Assembly: GCA_012728895.1 (NCBI GenBank)
Contig: JAAYEG010000015.1
Location: forward strand, 1 to 45,663
DNA from: Methanospirillum sp.
GTDB taxonomy: Archaea; Halobacteriota; Methanomicrobia; Methanomicrobiales; Methanospirillaceae
Direction of reading: 5' to 3'
DNA: 45,663 bases
A program made the translations under genes and the position numbers. The notes below the pieces were generated by a model, which worked only from the letters and a program-made list of their open reading frames with translations, was not told the origin of the DNA and did no database searches. How positions within the stretch are numbered: position 1 is the first letter of the stretch; every line of letters begins with the position of its first letter. Positions 25,145 to 33,061 of this stretch are shown one piece after another.

Positions 25145-25999
25145 ATGGTTCCGGCCTGTTTTGATGGGTGTTTGAAGCGGAAGATCTGCCTGGCCCTGCT
25201 CTGCGCGCTCGCCCTGGCCGCGGCCGGGTGCACGGGGACGGGCCCCGACACCGCGACGCCCGTCCCGACGGCGTCCGCAGACGGCGACCCCGTGAACAGC
25301 ACCCTCGCGGCCTTCGCGTCCGGGGTGCAGTCCACGCTCGACCGGCTGGACGCCGGCACCTCGGCAGCGGCCGATGCCCTCGGGGAGACGGGCCTCGACG
25401 GCGCGGGTGCCGAGGAGGTGCTGCTCAACCTCTCTCGCGCGCACCTGGCCACTCCCGACGCGGTCACGTTCGACCCCGACGGCCGGATCGTGGCCGCGAT
25501 GCCCGAGGAGTACCGGTTCGCGGTCGGGGCCAACATCCACGGAGAGCCGAACGTGCGTGCCGCGCTGAACGGCACCCCCGGGCTGAGCCCCCGGATCAAC
25601 CTGGTCGAGGGCTTCCGCGGGGTCGCGCTGGCACACCCCGTCCTGAACGCGACCGGGCTTGCCGGCGGGGTCTCGCTCGTGATCCAGCCGGAGCGGCTGC
25701 TCGCCCTGGAGGCGCTCGGGGCGATGGGCAACGCCACGCTCGCCCTCTGGGCCGTCCAGACCGACGGCACGATCATCCTGGACTCCGACTCGAGCCTGAT
25801 CGGCAGGACCCTCGCGGACGAGACCCGGCACGGCGACGCATCCGCCCTGGGAGAGGTCGCCCGGGAGATCCTCTCGACGCCGTCCGGCTACGCCCGGTAC
25901 CGGGCCAACGAGACGGCGGGCGTCGAGGGCTCGATCGCCTGGGACACCGTGGGGCTGCACGGGACGGAGTGGCGCCTCGTGGTGAACAGGGAGCAGTAG
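25145..25999 (+). CDS. lipoprotein with a Cache-like extracytoplasmic sensor domain
   Basis: The 284-residue product has a basic N-terminus, a hydrophobic stretch LALLCALALAAAGC with a lipobox-type cysteine, and a Thr/Pro/Asp-rich linker. A soluble domain follows with ATPDAVTFDPDGRIVAAMPEEYRFAVGANI, GFRGVALAHPVLNATGLAGGVSLVI and GTIILDSDSSLIGR, patterns of single-Cache ligand-binding domains. No kinase or methyl-accepting output domain is attached, and none lies next to it. A TTG at 25172 is a plausible alternative start that would give a more usual signal peptide (LKRKICLALL). Ligand and partner are unknown. Confidence 0.72.
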   Translation: MVPACFDGCLKRKICLALLCALALAAAGCTGTGPDTATPVPTASADGDPVNSTLAAFASGVQSTLDRLDAGTSAAADALGETGLDGAGAEEVLLNLSRAHLATPDAVTFDPDGRIVAAMPEEYRFAVGANIHGEPNVRAALNGTPGLSPRINLVEGFRGVALAHPVLNATGLAGGVSLVIQPERLLALEALGAMGNATLALWAVQTDGTIILDSDSSLIGRTLADETRHGDASALGEVAREILSTPSGYARYRANETAGVEGSIAWDTVGLHGTEWRLVVNREQ

Positions 26000-26064
26000 G
26001 GGGCGTAGCACCGGTGCCTCCCGGCGTTCCCGCGTGGCGGCGCCCGTCGCGACCCCTCCCGCCC

Positions 26065-26091
26065 GGCACCCGTCCGGACCGCACGGGTGCC
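26065..26091. repeat. perfect inverted repeat before DUF371 gene
   Basis: GGCACCCGT (26065-26073) and ACGGGTGCC (26083-26091) form a 9-bp perfect stem with a 9-nt loop, 20 nt before the DUF371 start. It could be a hairpin ending the lipoprotein transcript or an operator. No T-tract follows. Confidence 0.4.
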
Positions 26092-26111
26092 GGCGGACAT
26101 CGGGTGGTATC

Positions 26112-26531
26112 ATGACCGTTCGCGAGCTGATCCGGTGCAGGGGCCACCCGCTGGTCTCGTCGCGCCACCGGACGACCTTCGAGCTGACGAAAGAGCCGGA
26201 GCTGACCCGGGCCGGCGACTGCATCATCGGCGTCGGCGCGGACAGGGGGGCGGCGGATCTCTCAGACGCGTTCAGGAGGGCCCTGCAGCGGGAGGGGGCG
26301 ATTCTGGTCACGACGCTCCGCTGCGACGGTATCGAGGTCAGGGTCCGCTCCGAGGGCCACCCCGGACTCACGCTCGACCACCCGTCCGACCTGGTCTGGC
26401 GCCGCTCGGAATACATCGACGGACGGACGATAGGGATACGGTCGAGCAGCGTGGCGCGGACCCTCCCGCGCGAGATCGTCGAGAGGCTCCGCGCGGGGAT
26501 GCTTCTCGAGGCCGAGCTCGAGATACCCTAG
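26112..26531 (+). CDS. DUF371 family protein
   Basis: The 139-residue protein matches the archaeal DUF371 family. RCRGHPLVSSRHRTTFELTKE is at the N-terminus, DCIIGVGADRGAADLS follows, and HPSDLVWRRSEYIDGRTIGIRSS is in the middle. The family is widespread in archaea, and its function is unknown to me. The start is the ATG at 26112, preceded by GGGTGGT. The stop overlaps the convergent xseB stop by 4 nt. Confidence 0.88.
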   Translation: MTVRELIRCRGHPLVSSRHRTTFELTKEPELTRAGDCIIGVGADRGAADLSDAFRRALQREGAILVTTLRCDGIEVRVRSEGHPGLTLDHPSDLVWRRSEYIDGRTIGIRSSSVARTLPREIVERLRAGMLLEAELEIP

Positions 26532-26710
26532 TCCCGGCCGAGCTCTCTGATCTTCAGCTCCGCGGTCGCGAGCAGCTCCTCGCACTGCCGCACGAGCACG
26601 GCCCCACGCTCGTACAGCCTGATGCACTCGTCGAGCCCCGTCTTATCGTCCTCGAGCTGCCTGACCACGTCGCGGAGCTCGGTCACCAGTTCCTCATACG
26701 TCTTCGTCAT
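26528..26710 (-). CDS. xseB: exodeoxyribonuclease VII small subunit
   Basis: The 60-residue protein is a complete XseB: TYEELVTELRDVVRQLEDDKTGLDECIRLYERGAVLVRQCEELL has the helical repeat seen throughout the family. XseB binds the large subunit XseA to form the exonuclease VII complex. The ATG at 26710 follows GAGGAGGT, an excellent ribosome-binding site that lies inside the end of xseA; the genes overlap by 17 nt. The family is bacterial in origin. Confidence 0.93.
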   Translation of the reverse strand: MTKTYEELVTELRDVVRQLEDDKTGLDECIRLYERGAVLVRQCEELLATAELKIRELGRD

Positions 26711-27983
26711 CGCATACCTCCTCGACACTCATCCTCCCCCTGCCGCGGCCGAAGCGGACCGTGACCCGGTCCCCCGGCGCGAGCTCCGTTGCCGAACGCA
26801 CCGGCAGCCCTCGCCGCTCGACGATCGCGTATCCCCGCGAGAGCGGCTCGAACGGTGACCGGGCCCGGAGCACGGACGTGAGACCCCCGATCTCGGCGTG
26901 CCGGCGCTCGAGCGCCCGCTCCGTCCCGCGCGCGAGCCGGGCCTCGAGGTCGGCCAGCTCCTCCCGCAGGCGGTCGATCCTGAACGCGAGCCGGGAAGGG
27001 CGGAGGCGGTCGCGGAGGGTGCGCAGTTCGTCGTCGGCCCGCTCCCACCGCCCCGAGAGGGTATCGACCAGCCAGCGCCGGGCCTGCCGGAGCTCCTCGA
27101 GGAGGACGGACCGGTCCGGGGCGACCAGCTCGGCGGCGGCGGACGGTGTCGGTGCGCGGAGGTCGCTCGCCAGGTCGCAGAGCGTCACGTCGACCTCGTG
27201 CCCGATGGCCGAGACGACGGGGGTAATGCAGGCCCGGACCGCCCGAACGACGGCCGGATGGTTGAAGGGGTAGAGGTCCTCGAACGATCCCCCTCCGCGC
27301 GCCACGATGATCACGTCGACGGAACCGTCGATTCGGGCGATGGCAGCCGCGATCTCGACCTCGGCGCCCTCTCCCTGGACGGCGGTCGGGGAGAGGACGA
27401 GCTCTACCGGGTACCTGCGGCCGAGCACGTTCGCGATGTCGTGCAGCACCGCTCCCGTCGGCGAGGTCACGACTCCGACGCGGGCGGGGAACGGCGGCAG
27501 CCCTCTCTTCCGGGACTCCCGGAAGCAGCCCTCTGCCTCGAGCTCCCGGCGCCACCGCTCGACCTCCAGGAACTTCTCGCCGATGCCGGCCTGCTCGACC
27601 TCTCGCACGTAGAGATTGTACCGTCCGCCCGGGGCGTAGTGGCCGATGGACCCGAACGCGACGATCGACTGGCCGTTCTCGAGCCCTGTCCTCAGGCGGG
27701 CCGCGTCGTTCTTCCAGATCACGCACGGGACCCGGGCGGTCCTGCCGTTCTGCTCCCCCGAGAGCGAGAAGTAGCAGTGGCCCGAGGCGGGCCGGCGGAG
27801 GTTGGTGACCTCGCCCCTCACGAAGCACTCGATCAGCCGCTCGTCGAGCAGCAGGTCGTCGATGATCGCCGCAAGCTCGCAGACACCGAGCACCCGGCGG
27901 GCCGGTGACGACGGTGCGTCGCCACCCGGTTCCGGTGCCGCTCCCCATCCCCCCGAGAAGAGATCCCGCTGGGCAGGCACCAT
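26694..27983 (-). CDS. xseA: exodeoxyribonuclease VII large subunit
   Basis: The 429-residue protein has the XseA layout. An N-terminal OB-fold (GEVTNLRRPASGHCYFSL, VPCVIWKNDAARL) is followed by a catalytic domain with GVVTSPTGAVLHDI, ARGGGSFEDLYPFNHP and AIGHEVDVTLCDLASDLRAPTPSAAAEL. A long helical C-terminus follows. It degrades single-stranded DNA from both ends. The ATG at 27983 is about 25 nt from a minus-strand TATA-like CTATAG (28009-28014), suggesting a leaderless message. Exonuclease VII is a bacterial enzyme, so its presence in an archaeon points to old gene transfer, although codon use now matches the neighbours. Confidence 0.94.
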   Translation of the reverse strand: MVPAQRDLFSGGWGAAPEPGGDAPSSPARRVLGVCELAAIIDDLLLDERLIECFVRGEVTNLRRPASGHCYFSLSGEQNGRTARVPCVIWKNDAARLRTGLENGQSIVAFGSIGHYAPGGRYNLYVREVEQAGIGEKFLEVERWRRELEAEGCFRESRKRGLPPFPARVGVVTSPTGAVLHDIANVLGRRYPVELVLSPTAVQGEGAEVEIAAAIARIDGSVDVIIVARGGGSFEDLYPFNHPAVVRAVRACITPVVSAIGHEVDVTLCDLASDLRAPTPSAAAELVAPDRSVLLEELRQARRWLVDTLSGRWERADDELRTLRDRLRPSRLAFRIDRLREELADLEARLARGTERALERRHAEIGGLTSVLRARSPFEPLSRGYAIVERRGLPVRSATELAPGDRVTVRFGRGRGRMSVEEVCDDEDV

Positions 27984-28016
27984 GGATCTTCTATATCGCA
28001 CGGGTCATCTATAGGT
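27984..28016. promoter_or_regulatory. 33-nt divergent promoter for xseA and the TIM-barrel gene
   Basis: Two TATA-like elements share this gap. TCTATATC at 27990-27997 faces the plus-strand ATG at 28017, and CTATAG at 28009-28014 faces the minus-strand ATG at 27983. Each is 22-28 nt from its start codon, so both mRNAs should be leaderless and the two pre-initiation complexes would overlap. Confidence 0.55.
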
Positions 28017-28838
28017 ATGTATCGCTGCTCGGCCTCGACCATGTTCTTCCACGAGTATCCGGTCGAAACGATCCTCGAGAGCGCGGAGGCCGCGACGCTC
28101 GATTCTGTCGAGTTCTGGCTCGAGACGCCCCTCTTCTGGCTGCCCGGCATGCCGGAGAACGAGCTCGTCGCCGCCCTCGCACGCCACCCCGCGCTCTCCC
28201 CCGTCTCGGTCCACGCCCCGGTCCTGGACCTGAATCCATGCTCCATTAATCCTCGCGTGGCCGACGCCTCCGTCGCCTACTCTGTCGAGTCGGTTGCCTT
28301 CGCCGACCGGGTCGGCGCCGATGTGGTCACGGTCCACCCGGGTCGACGGACGGCAAAGCGTCCCCCCAGTCCCGACGACCGTCGCCGGCTGGAGCGTCTG
28401 GTCGGAGCGCTCCGCGAGGTCGCGGCGGGCGCCAGGGTCCGCGTCGCGATCGAGAACATGGAGAGGAAGGTCAACCACCTGATGACCTCCCCCGACGAGG
28501 TCAGGCAACTCCTCGATCGGGAGGAGTGGCTCTGGTTCACGCTCGATGTCTCGCACGCGATGGGCACCTCGGTCGAGGAGGTCGGCCGGTTCATCGATCT
28601 CTGCGGCGACCGGCTCGCGAACGTGCACCTCTCGAGGGCGAGCGACGGGCGGATGCACATGGCGCTCTCCGGCCACCCCGACGGCAGGACCGTGCTCGAG
28701 ATGCTCCGCGGGATCCACTACGCCGGTCCGCTCACGCTGGAGATCGAGGACCTCCGGCTCGACCGGGCGTACTCGGTCGGCGAGAAGGTGGCCCTCATCA
28801 AATCCGAGTGTGCGTTCATCCGTTCGGTGATGGGATGA
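28017..28838 (+). CDS. sugar phosphate isomerase/epimerase-like TIM-barrel protein
   Basis: The 273-residue protein belongs to the xylose isomerase-like/AP-endonuclease-2 TIM-barrel superfamily. Metal-ligand-type motifs occur in order: VEFWLETP, VSVHAPV, VVTVHPGR, VAIENME, TLDVSHA, NVHLSRAS and LEIEDL. Both endonuclease IV and sugar isomerases share these. The lack of the full endonuclease IV signature makes a sugar or cyclitol isomerase more likely, but the substrate is unknown. It diverges from xseA. Confidence 0.8.
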   Translation: MYRCSASTMFFHEYPVETILESAEAATLDSVEFWLETPLFWLPGMPENELVAALARHPALSPVSVHAPVLDLNPCSINPRVADASVAYSVESVAFADRVGADVVTVHPGRRTAKRPPSPDDRRRLERLVGALREVAAGARVRVAIENMERKVNHLMTSPDEVRQLLDREEWLWFTLDVSHAMGTSVEEVGRFIDLCGDRLANVHLSRASDGRMHMALSGHPDGRTVLEMLRGIHYAGPLTLEIEDLRLDRAYSVGEKVALIKSECAFIRSVMG

Positions 28839-28852
28839 CCCGGAGCCCGGTA

Positions 28853-28861
28853 TGTTTATAC
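28853..28861 (+). promoter_or_regulatory. TATA box before the CNNM/CorC-type gene
   Basis: TGTTTATAC is an AT-rich TATA-like element immediately after the TIM-barrel gene. Transcription would start near 28886, leaving a leader of about 50 nt. Confidence 0.5.
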
Positions 28862-28937
28862 CGCGCCGCCGCGATTAGGTATTGAACCGCCCACTCTTGC
28901 ACGGGCGGCCGGTGCCGGCTCTCCCGGCGTGAACCAG

Positions 28938-30209
28938 ATGGTACAGTTCGATCCTCTCTTAGCTGGATATTTCTCTATATGCCTTCTTCTGACGGCCTTC
29001 TTCGCCGGGGCGGGCGTCGTGCTCCTCTCGATCTCGCGCCCCCGCGTCCGGACGCTCCTCAACGAGGAACGGTCCGGGGCCCCCGCCCTCGCGGAGCTCA
29101 GGAACGACCCGGTCCGGCTCCAGATCACGGTCCTGACCGGGACTCTGCTCGCCTCGTTCGCGGCTTCCACGTTCGCGATGCCCCTCCTCCTCCCCGTGTT
29201 CGGCGGTCCCGGCAGTCTCCTCGCCACCGCCGCGACGGTTCTTCTCGTTCTCGTGCTCGGGCTGCTCGTCCCGATACTGGTCGCGGCCCGGTACCCCGAC
29301 GGGTTCGCCCTCCTGGCTGCCGGCCCCGTCCTCGCCCTCTCGCGGGTCATCTCGCCCGTGCGCCGGGTGTTCGACCGCCTCTCCCGAACGAACGGGACGC
29401 CCGATGCGAACGGCGAGCCGGCCGTGACCGAGGACGAGATCCGGGAGTGGATCGACGTGGGCAAGAAGGTGGGTACGATCGAGCAGGACGAGCAGGTGCT
29501 GCTCTACAACGTCCTCGACTTCGGCGAAACGACCGCGCGCGAGGTGATGACCCCGCGCATGGACGTCGCGATGGTCGAGGACACCGCCTCGGCCGAGTCG
29601 ACCCTGACCCTCTTCCACGAGACCGGGTTCAGCCGCCTTCCGGTCTACCACGAACGTGTCGACAACCTGGTCGGCGTGCTCAACATCAAGGACGTCCTGG
29701 CAACCGTCGTGACCCGGACGACCGACGTCCCGGTCACCGACCTCGCCTACGACCCGTACTTCGTGCCCGAGACCAAGAAGATCGACGACCTGCTCCGCGA
29801 GCTCCAGGTCCGCAAGATCACCATGGCGATCGTCATGGACGAGTACGGCGGGTTCGTGGGGATCGTCACGATCGAGGACATCCTGGAGGCGCTGGTCGGG
29901 GATATCATGGACGAGTTCGACGAGGACGAGCCTTCCGTCCAGCCCGCGAGCGAGGGCGTCTACCTCGTCGACGCCTCGGTCTGGGTCGACGATCTCAACG
30001 AGAGGGTCGGGGCGGGCCTTCCGACTGGCGCGGGGTACGAGACCGTGGGCGGGCTCGTCATCGACCGGCTCGGGCACATCCCCCACCCCGGGGAGACGAT
30101 CGTTCTCCAAGGGTCCGGGGTCTCGCTCGTCGTGATGCAGATGCGCGGAAAGCGGATCGTCCGGGTCAAGCTGATCCTGCCGCTCGCGGAACCGCGAGAG
30201 AACGGTTAA
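28938..30209 (+). CDS. CNNM/CorC-type membrane protein (DUF21-CBS-CorC_HlyC)
   Basis: The product of about 423 residues has a DUF21 membrane domain with three to four helices (residues 10-150). An acidic-helix linker (TEDEIREWIDVGKKVGTIEQDE) precedes a CBS pair (VMTPRMDVAMVE ... GFSRLPVYHERVDNLVGVLNIKDVL ... MAIVMDEYGGFVGIVTIEDILEALVGDI) and a C-terminal CorC_HlyC domain. CNNM/CorC proteins export Mg2+ or regulate its homeostasis. I prefer the ATG at 28938 because GCGTGA just upstream can serve as ribosome-binding site; a GTG at 28929 is the alternative. It is followed by purN 19 nt later. Confidence 0.9.
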   Translation: MVQFDPLLAGYFSICLLLTAFFAGAGVVLLSISRPRVRTLLNEERSGAPALAELRNDPVRLQITVLTGTLLASFAASTFAMPLLLPVFGGPGSLLATAATVLLVLVLGLLVPILVAARYPDGFALLAAGPVLALSRVISPVRRVFDRLSRTNGTPDANGEPAVTEDEIREWIDVGKKVGTIEQDEQVLLYNVLDFGETTAREVMTPRMDVAMVEDTASAESTLTLFHETGFSRLPVYHERVDNLVGVLNIKDVLATVVTRTTDVPVTDLAYDPYFVPETKKIDDLLRELQVRKITMAIVMDEYGGFVGIVTIEDILEALVGDIMDEFDEDEPSVQPASEGVYLVDASVWVDDLNERVGAGLPTGAGYETVGGLVIDRLGHIPHPGETIVLQGSGVSLVVMQMRGKRIVRVKLILPLAEPRENG

Positions 30210-30228
30210 GCCGGGCCGCTCCGAGTAC

Positions 30229-30852
30229 ATGGGCATGATGCGGTGCGCGGTCCTCGCCTCGGGGCGCGGGTCGGACTTCCAGGCCGTCTGCGATGCCGTG
30301 GCCTTGGGAACCTGCCCGGTCGACCTGGTCCGCCTGATCACGGACAACCCCTCCGCGCAGGCGATCGAGCGCGCGGAGAGGGCCGGCGTCCTGGTCACGG
30401 TCGTCGACCCGGCGTCGTACCCCGACCGCGCGGCGCACGACGCGGCGCTCACCATGGCGATGGTCGACTCGGGGGCGGAACTCTTCGTGCTCGCCGGGTA
30501 CATGCGTCTCCTCTCTCCCGAGACTGTCCGGACGTTCGCGGGCCGGGTGATCAACATCCACCCCGCGCTGCTCCCCGCGTTCCCGGGCCTCCGGGCCCCG
30601 GCGCAGGCGATCGAGCACGGCGTCCGCGTCTCCGGCTGCACGGTCCACTTCGTCAACGAAGAGATGGACAACGGGCCGATCATCCTCCAGTCCTGCGTCC
30701 CCGTGCTCGACGACGACGACCCCGGGACTCTCGCCGCCCGGATCCTGGACGAGGAGCACCGCATCCTCCCGGAGGCGATCCGGCTCTTCGCGGAGGGTCG
30801 GCTCGCCTGCGACGGGCGGCGCGTGCGCATCCTGCCACCGGCGACAGGCTGA
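30229..30852 (+). CDS. purN: phosphoribosylglycinamide formyltransferase
   Basis: The 207-residue enzyme adds a formyl group from 10-formyltetrahydrofolate to GAR in purine synthesis. ASGRGSDFQAV binds phosphate near the N-terminus. The catalytic triad regions are visible in NIHPALLPAFPG (Asn, His) and VHFVNEEMDNGPII (Asp). Three close ATGs (30229, 30235, 30238) make the exact start uncertain. A TATA-like GGTTAAG at about 30203-30210 would favour a nearly leaderless start at 30229. Confidence 0.93.
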   Translation: MGMMRCAVLASGRGSDFQAVCDAVALGTCPVDLVRLITDNPSAQAIERAERAGVLVTVVDPASYPDRAAHDAALTMAMVDSGAELFVLAGYMRLLSPETVRTFAGRVINIHPALLPAFPGLRAPAQAIEHGVRVSGCTVHFVNEEMDNGPIILQSCVPVLDDDDPGTLAARILDEEHRILPEAIRLFAEGRLACDGRRVRILPPATG

Positions 30853-30892
30853 AGACCCGTCGGGGCGCACGGGATCGACGCAGACGGCAGCG

Positions 30893-31456
30893 ATGAAGGG
30901 AAAGGGGCAGCAGAGGCAGGCAAAGCGGATCGCGGCCGAGCGGATAGCGCACCTTTTCGAGACCGCGGACCGCCATTTCTCGACCGATCCGGGCATGAGC
31001 GACCGGTGCGTGGCGGTGGCGCGTGCGATCGCGATGCGCCAGCGGCTCCGGCTGACGCGTGAGCAGCGCCGGGCCTTCTGTCACGGATGCCACGCCTACC
31101 TCAGGCCCGGGTCGAACGCCCGGGTCCGGGTTCGGGAGGGCCACGTCACCGTTACCTGCCTCGTCTGCGGCAACAGGATGCGCTATGGAACCCGACGGCA
31201 CGCACGACATGAACCGGATGCAGGACCTGAAGCCGACATGCTGGATCGGCAGGCGGGGGATCACCGACACGCTGATCGAGGAGATCCGCCGTCAGGTCCG
31301 GGACCGGAAGGTGGTCAAGATCAAGTGGCTCAGCACGGCGGACGTGGACCCGGCGGGGATCGCGGAGGCAACCGGGACCGAGCTGGTGGCGATCCGGGGT
31401 CACACCCTCGTTCTACGGGAACGGCGCCGCTGAGCCAGGCGGCTCGAAATGCATAA
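30893..31456 (+). CDS. rnp4: RNase P protein component 4 with unusual C-terminal open frame
   Basis: Residues 1-102 match archaeal Rnp4/Rpr2: a basic helical N-terminus (AKRIAAERIAHLFETADRHF), then the zinc ribbon with CHGC and CLVC pairs. It is a protein cofactor of RNase P for tRNA 5' processing. Family members usually end soon after the second cysteine pair, but this frame has no stop until 31454. The product would be 187 residues, with about 85 extra Gly/Asp/Arg-rich residues translated through the whole YhbY gene in another frame. The tail looks like GC-rich shadow sequence, so either the normal stop was lost or a frameshift or sequence error hides it. Confidence 0.85.
   Translation: MKGKGQQRQAKRIAAERIAHLFETADRHFSTDPGMSDRCVAVARAIAMRQRLRLTREQRRAFCHGCHAYLRPGSNARVRVREGHVTVTCLVCGNRMRYGTRRHARHEPDAGPEADMLDRQAGDHRHADRGDPPSGPGPEGGQDQVAQHGGRGPGGDRGGNRDRAGGDPGSHPRSTGTAPLSQAARNA
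31185..31433 (+). CDS. YhbY/CRM-domain RNA-binding protein
   Basis: The 82-residue protein is a CRM (YhbY-type) domain: LKPTCWIGRRGITDTLIEEIRRQV, then DRKVVKIKWLS, and a C-terminal GTELVAIRGHTLVLRE containing the glycine-rich GxxG-like loop region. Such proteins bind pre-ribosomal or structured RNA. It usually follows rnp4 in euryarchaea, fitting RNA processing. Here the whole gene lies inside the rnp4 open frame. The ATG at 31185 is chosen; ATG 31209 is an alternative. Confidence 0.86.
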   Translation: MEPDGTHDMNRMQDLKPTCWIGRRGITDTLIEEIRRQVRDRKVVKIKWLSTADVDPAGIAEATGTELVAIRGHTLVLRERRR

Positions 31457-31480
31457 AAACCCTCCTCTCCTATACGTAAA
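31449..31480 (+). promoter_or_regulatory. promoter of the S19e superoperon
   Basis: Two TATA-like elements occur in the 86-nt gap before S19e: GCATAAAAAC at 31451-31460 and CTATACGTAAA at 31469-31479. A GTGAGGAG ribosome-binding site is at about 31508-31515. Confidence 0.5.
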
Positions 31481-31519
31481 GACTGTTGCGTGCAGACGTG
31501 TTGACAGTGAGGAGACCAG

Positions 31520-31957
31520 ATGACAACGGTATATGACGTTCCGGCAGACCAGCTGATCCCGCGCGTCGCGTCGGAGCTGAAGAGCCGGCCGGAACTCGCC
31601 CCGCCCGCGTGGGCCGAGTTCGCAAAGACCGGCGTGCACAAGGAGATGCCCCCGGAGGACCCGGACTGGTGGTTCACGCGTGCCGCCGCCGTGCTTCGCC
31701 GGGTTTACATCGACGGCCCGGTCGGTGTGCAGCGCATGCGCACCTTCTACGGCGGGCGCAAGAACCGCGGTTCGAAGCCGAACGCCTTCCGGAAGGGCTC
31801 GGGGTCCGTGATCCGCGAGCAGCTCAAGCAGCTCGAGGCGGCGGGCTTCGTCACGAAGAGGAAGGAGGGCGGACGCATAGTCTCGCCAGCCGGGATGGCC
31901 TTCCTGGACGGGATCGCCCACCAGGTGAACTCGTCCGCGCCACCACAGGACGCGTGA
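31520..31957 (+). CDS. rps19e: ribosomal protein S19e
   Basis: The 145-residue small-subunit protein has the S19e signatures [47 protein letters not shown] and QLEAAGFV. In archaea it is needed for small-subunit maturation. It opens the superoperon that continues through SRP54. The gap to the PDCD5-like gene is 18 nt and contains GGAGGAGGC. Confidence 0.97.
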   Translation: MTTVYDVPADQLIPRVASELKSRPELAPPAWAEFAKTGVHKEMPPEDPDWWFTRAAAVLRRVYIDGPVGVQRMRTFYGGRKNRGSKPNAFRKGSGSVIREQLKQLEAAGFVTKRKEGGRIVSPAGMAFLDGIAHQVNSSAPPQDA

Positions 31958-31975
31958 CCCGCGGAGGAGGCACCG

Positions 31976-32305
31976 ATGGCGGATGACGAGCTGGCGGAAC
32001 TCCGGCGGCGGCGGGCGGCCGAGCTCCAGAGCCAGGCGATGGACCAGCAGCTCGCCGAGGAGGAGCGGGAGAGGGCCCGGGCCGCTGTCCAGATGGCCCT
32101 GATGGAGATCCTGGAGCCCGAGGCCCGCGAGCGGCTCAACACGATCCGCCTGACCCGGCCCGAGTTCGCCGCAGGGGTCGAACAGCAGCTGATCCTGCTC
32201 GCCCGCCAGGGGCGGATACGGCAGAAGATCACGGACGAGCAGCTCAAGGGGCTCCTCGCGCAACTGGTCCCGGCCAAGCGGGACTTCAACATCGTCCGCA
32301 AATGA
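31976..32305 (+). CDS. PDCD5-family DNA-binding protein
   Basis: The 109-residue protein is an archaeal PDCD5 homologue. It has a long charged N-terminal helix ([19 protein letters not shown]), a three-helix core with [21 protein letters not shown], and [22 protein letters not shown]. Archaeal members bind double-stranded DNA. Its place after S19e is conserved. Its stop overlaps the PP-loop gene start by 4 nt. Confidence 0.94.
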   Translation: MADDELAELRRRRAAELQSQAMDQQLAEEERERARAAVQMALMEILEPEARERLNTIRLTRPEFAAGVEQQLILLARQGRIRQKITDEQLKGLLAQLVPAKRDFNIVRK

Positions 32306-32892
32306 CCCGTGCAGGAGTGCTGTTCAGCGGGGGAAAGGACTCCGCGCTCGCGGCGCTCCTGCTCGCCCCCCACTACGAGGTCGAGGTCGTCACCTTCGCT
32401 TCGGGCGACGGGCACCGCCTGGCGGCCGTCGAGGCGGCCGGCGCGGCCCTCGGCCTCTCCTGGCGCCGCGCGTCGTATTCCGACGGGCTGATCGCCGCCG
32501 CCGCCGACCGGATCGTCGCCGACGGGTATCCGAACGGAGCGATCACCATGGTGCACCGCGCGGCGCTCGAGGCGCTCGCCCGCGAGTACCCGGTCGTCGC
32601 CGACGGCACCCGGTTCGACGACCGCGTGCCGAGGCTCACGGCGTCCGAGGCACGGTCCCTGATGGACCGGTCCGGGTGCTCGTACGTCCGGCCCCTGCTC
32701 GGGCTTCCCCGGGCGGAGGTCGAGCGGCTCGCCGCCCGCCACCTCGACTTCGAACGGGGCGAGACCGGGCGGATCCCGAACGGCGACTACGAATCCGCGC
32801 TGAGGGCGGAACTCAGGTCGCGCGGGCTCGACCCGGAGCCGTTCTTTCCCGCCGGGCACGAGCAGAGCCTCGTCGTAGGGCGAAAGGAATAA
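32302..32892 (+). CDS. PP-loop ATP pyrophosphatase-superfamily protein
   Basis: The 196-residue protein begins with the PP-loop [16 protein letters not shown] (residues 6-21), which binds ATP pyrophosphate in adenylating enzymes such as tRNA thiolases and asparagine synthase. The rest includes [27 protein letters not shown] and [16 protein letters not shown], resembling tRNA-modifying or diphthamide-like amidation enzymes but with no clear specific match. It lies within the ribosomal operon between PDCD5 and L39e, which suggests a translation-linked modification role. This is inference. Confidence 0.82.
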   Translation: MTRAGVLFSGGKDSALAALLLAPHYEVEVVTFASGDGHRLAAVEAAGAALGLSWRRASYSDGLIAAAADRIVADGYPNGAITMVHRAALEALAREYPVVADGTRFDDRVPRLTASEARSLMDRSGCSYVRPLLGLPRAEVERLAARHLDFERGETGRIPNGDYESALRAELRSRGLDPEPFFPAGHEQSLVVGRKE

Positions 32893-32906
32893 CAGGAGGA
32901 ATTGAG

Positions 32907-33059
32907 ATGTCGAGAGCAACCAAAGGATTCAAGATTCGCCTCGGAAAGGCGACCCAGCAGAACCGTCGAGTCCCGGCCTGGGTGATGGTCCGGACGAAGC
33001 GTAACGTTGTCAGCCACCCCAAGCGCCGCAGCTGGCGCCGAAGCTCGCTCAAGGTGTGA
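32907..33059 (+). CDS. rpl39e: ribosomal protein L39e
   Basis: This complete 50-residue protein is too small for default gene length limits. It is very basic, with [22 protein letters not shown] and [15 protein letters not shown], as in archaeal L39e, which lines the peptide exit tunnel. The ATG at 32907 follows AGGAGGA at 32894-32900. It ends 2 nt before L31e. Confidence 0.96.
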   Translation: MSRATKGFKIRLGKATQQNRRVPAWVMVRTKRNVVSHPKRRSWRRSSLKV

Positions 33060-33061
33060 TC

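Noticed and set aside
28959-30923. 654-residue minus-strand frame opposite the CNNM/CorC and purN genes
   Set aside because: Shadow of two recognisable plus-strand genes, with low-complexity charged sequence.
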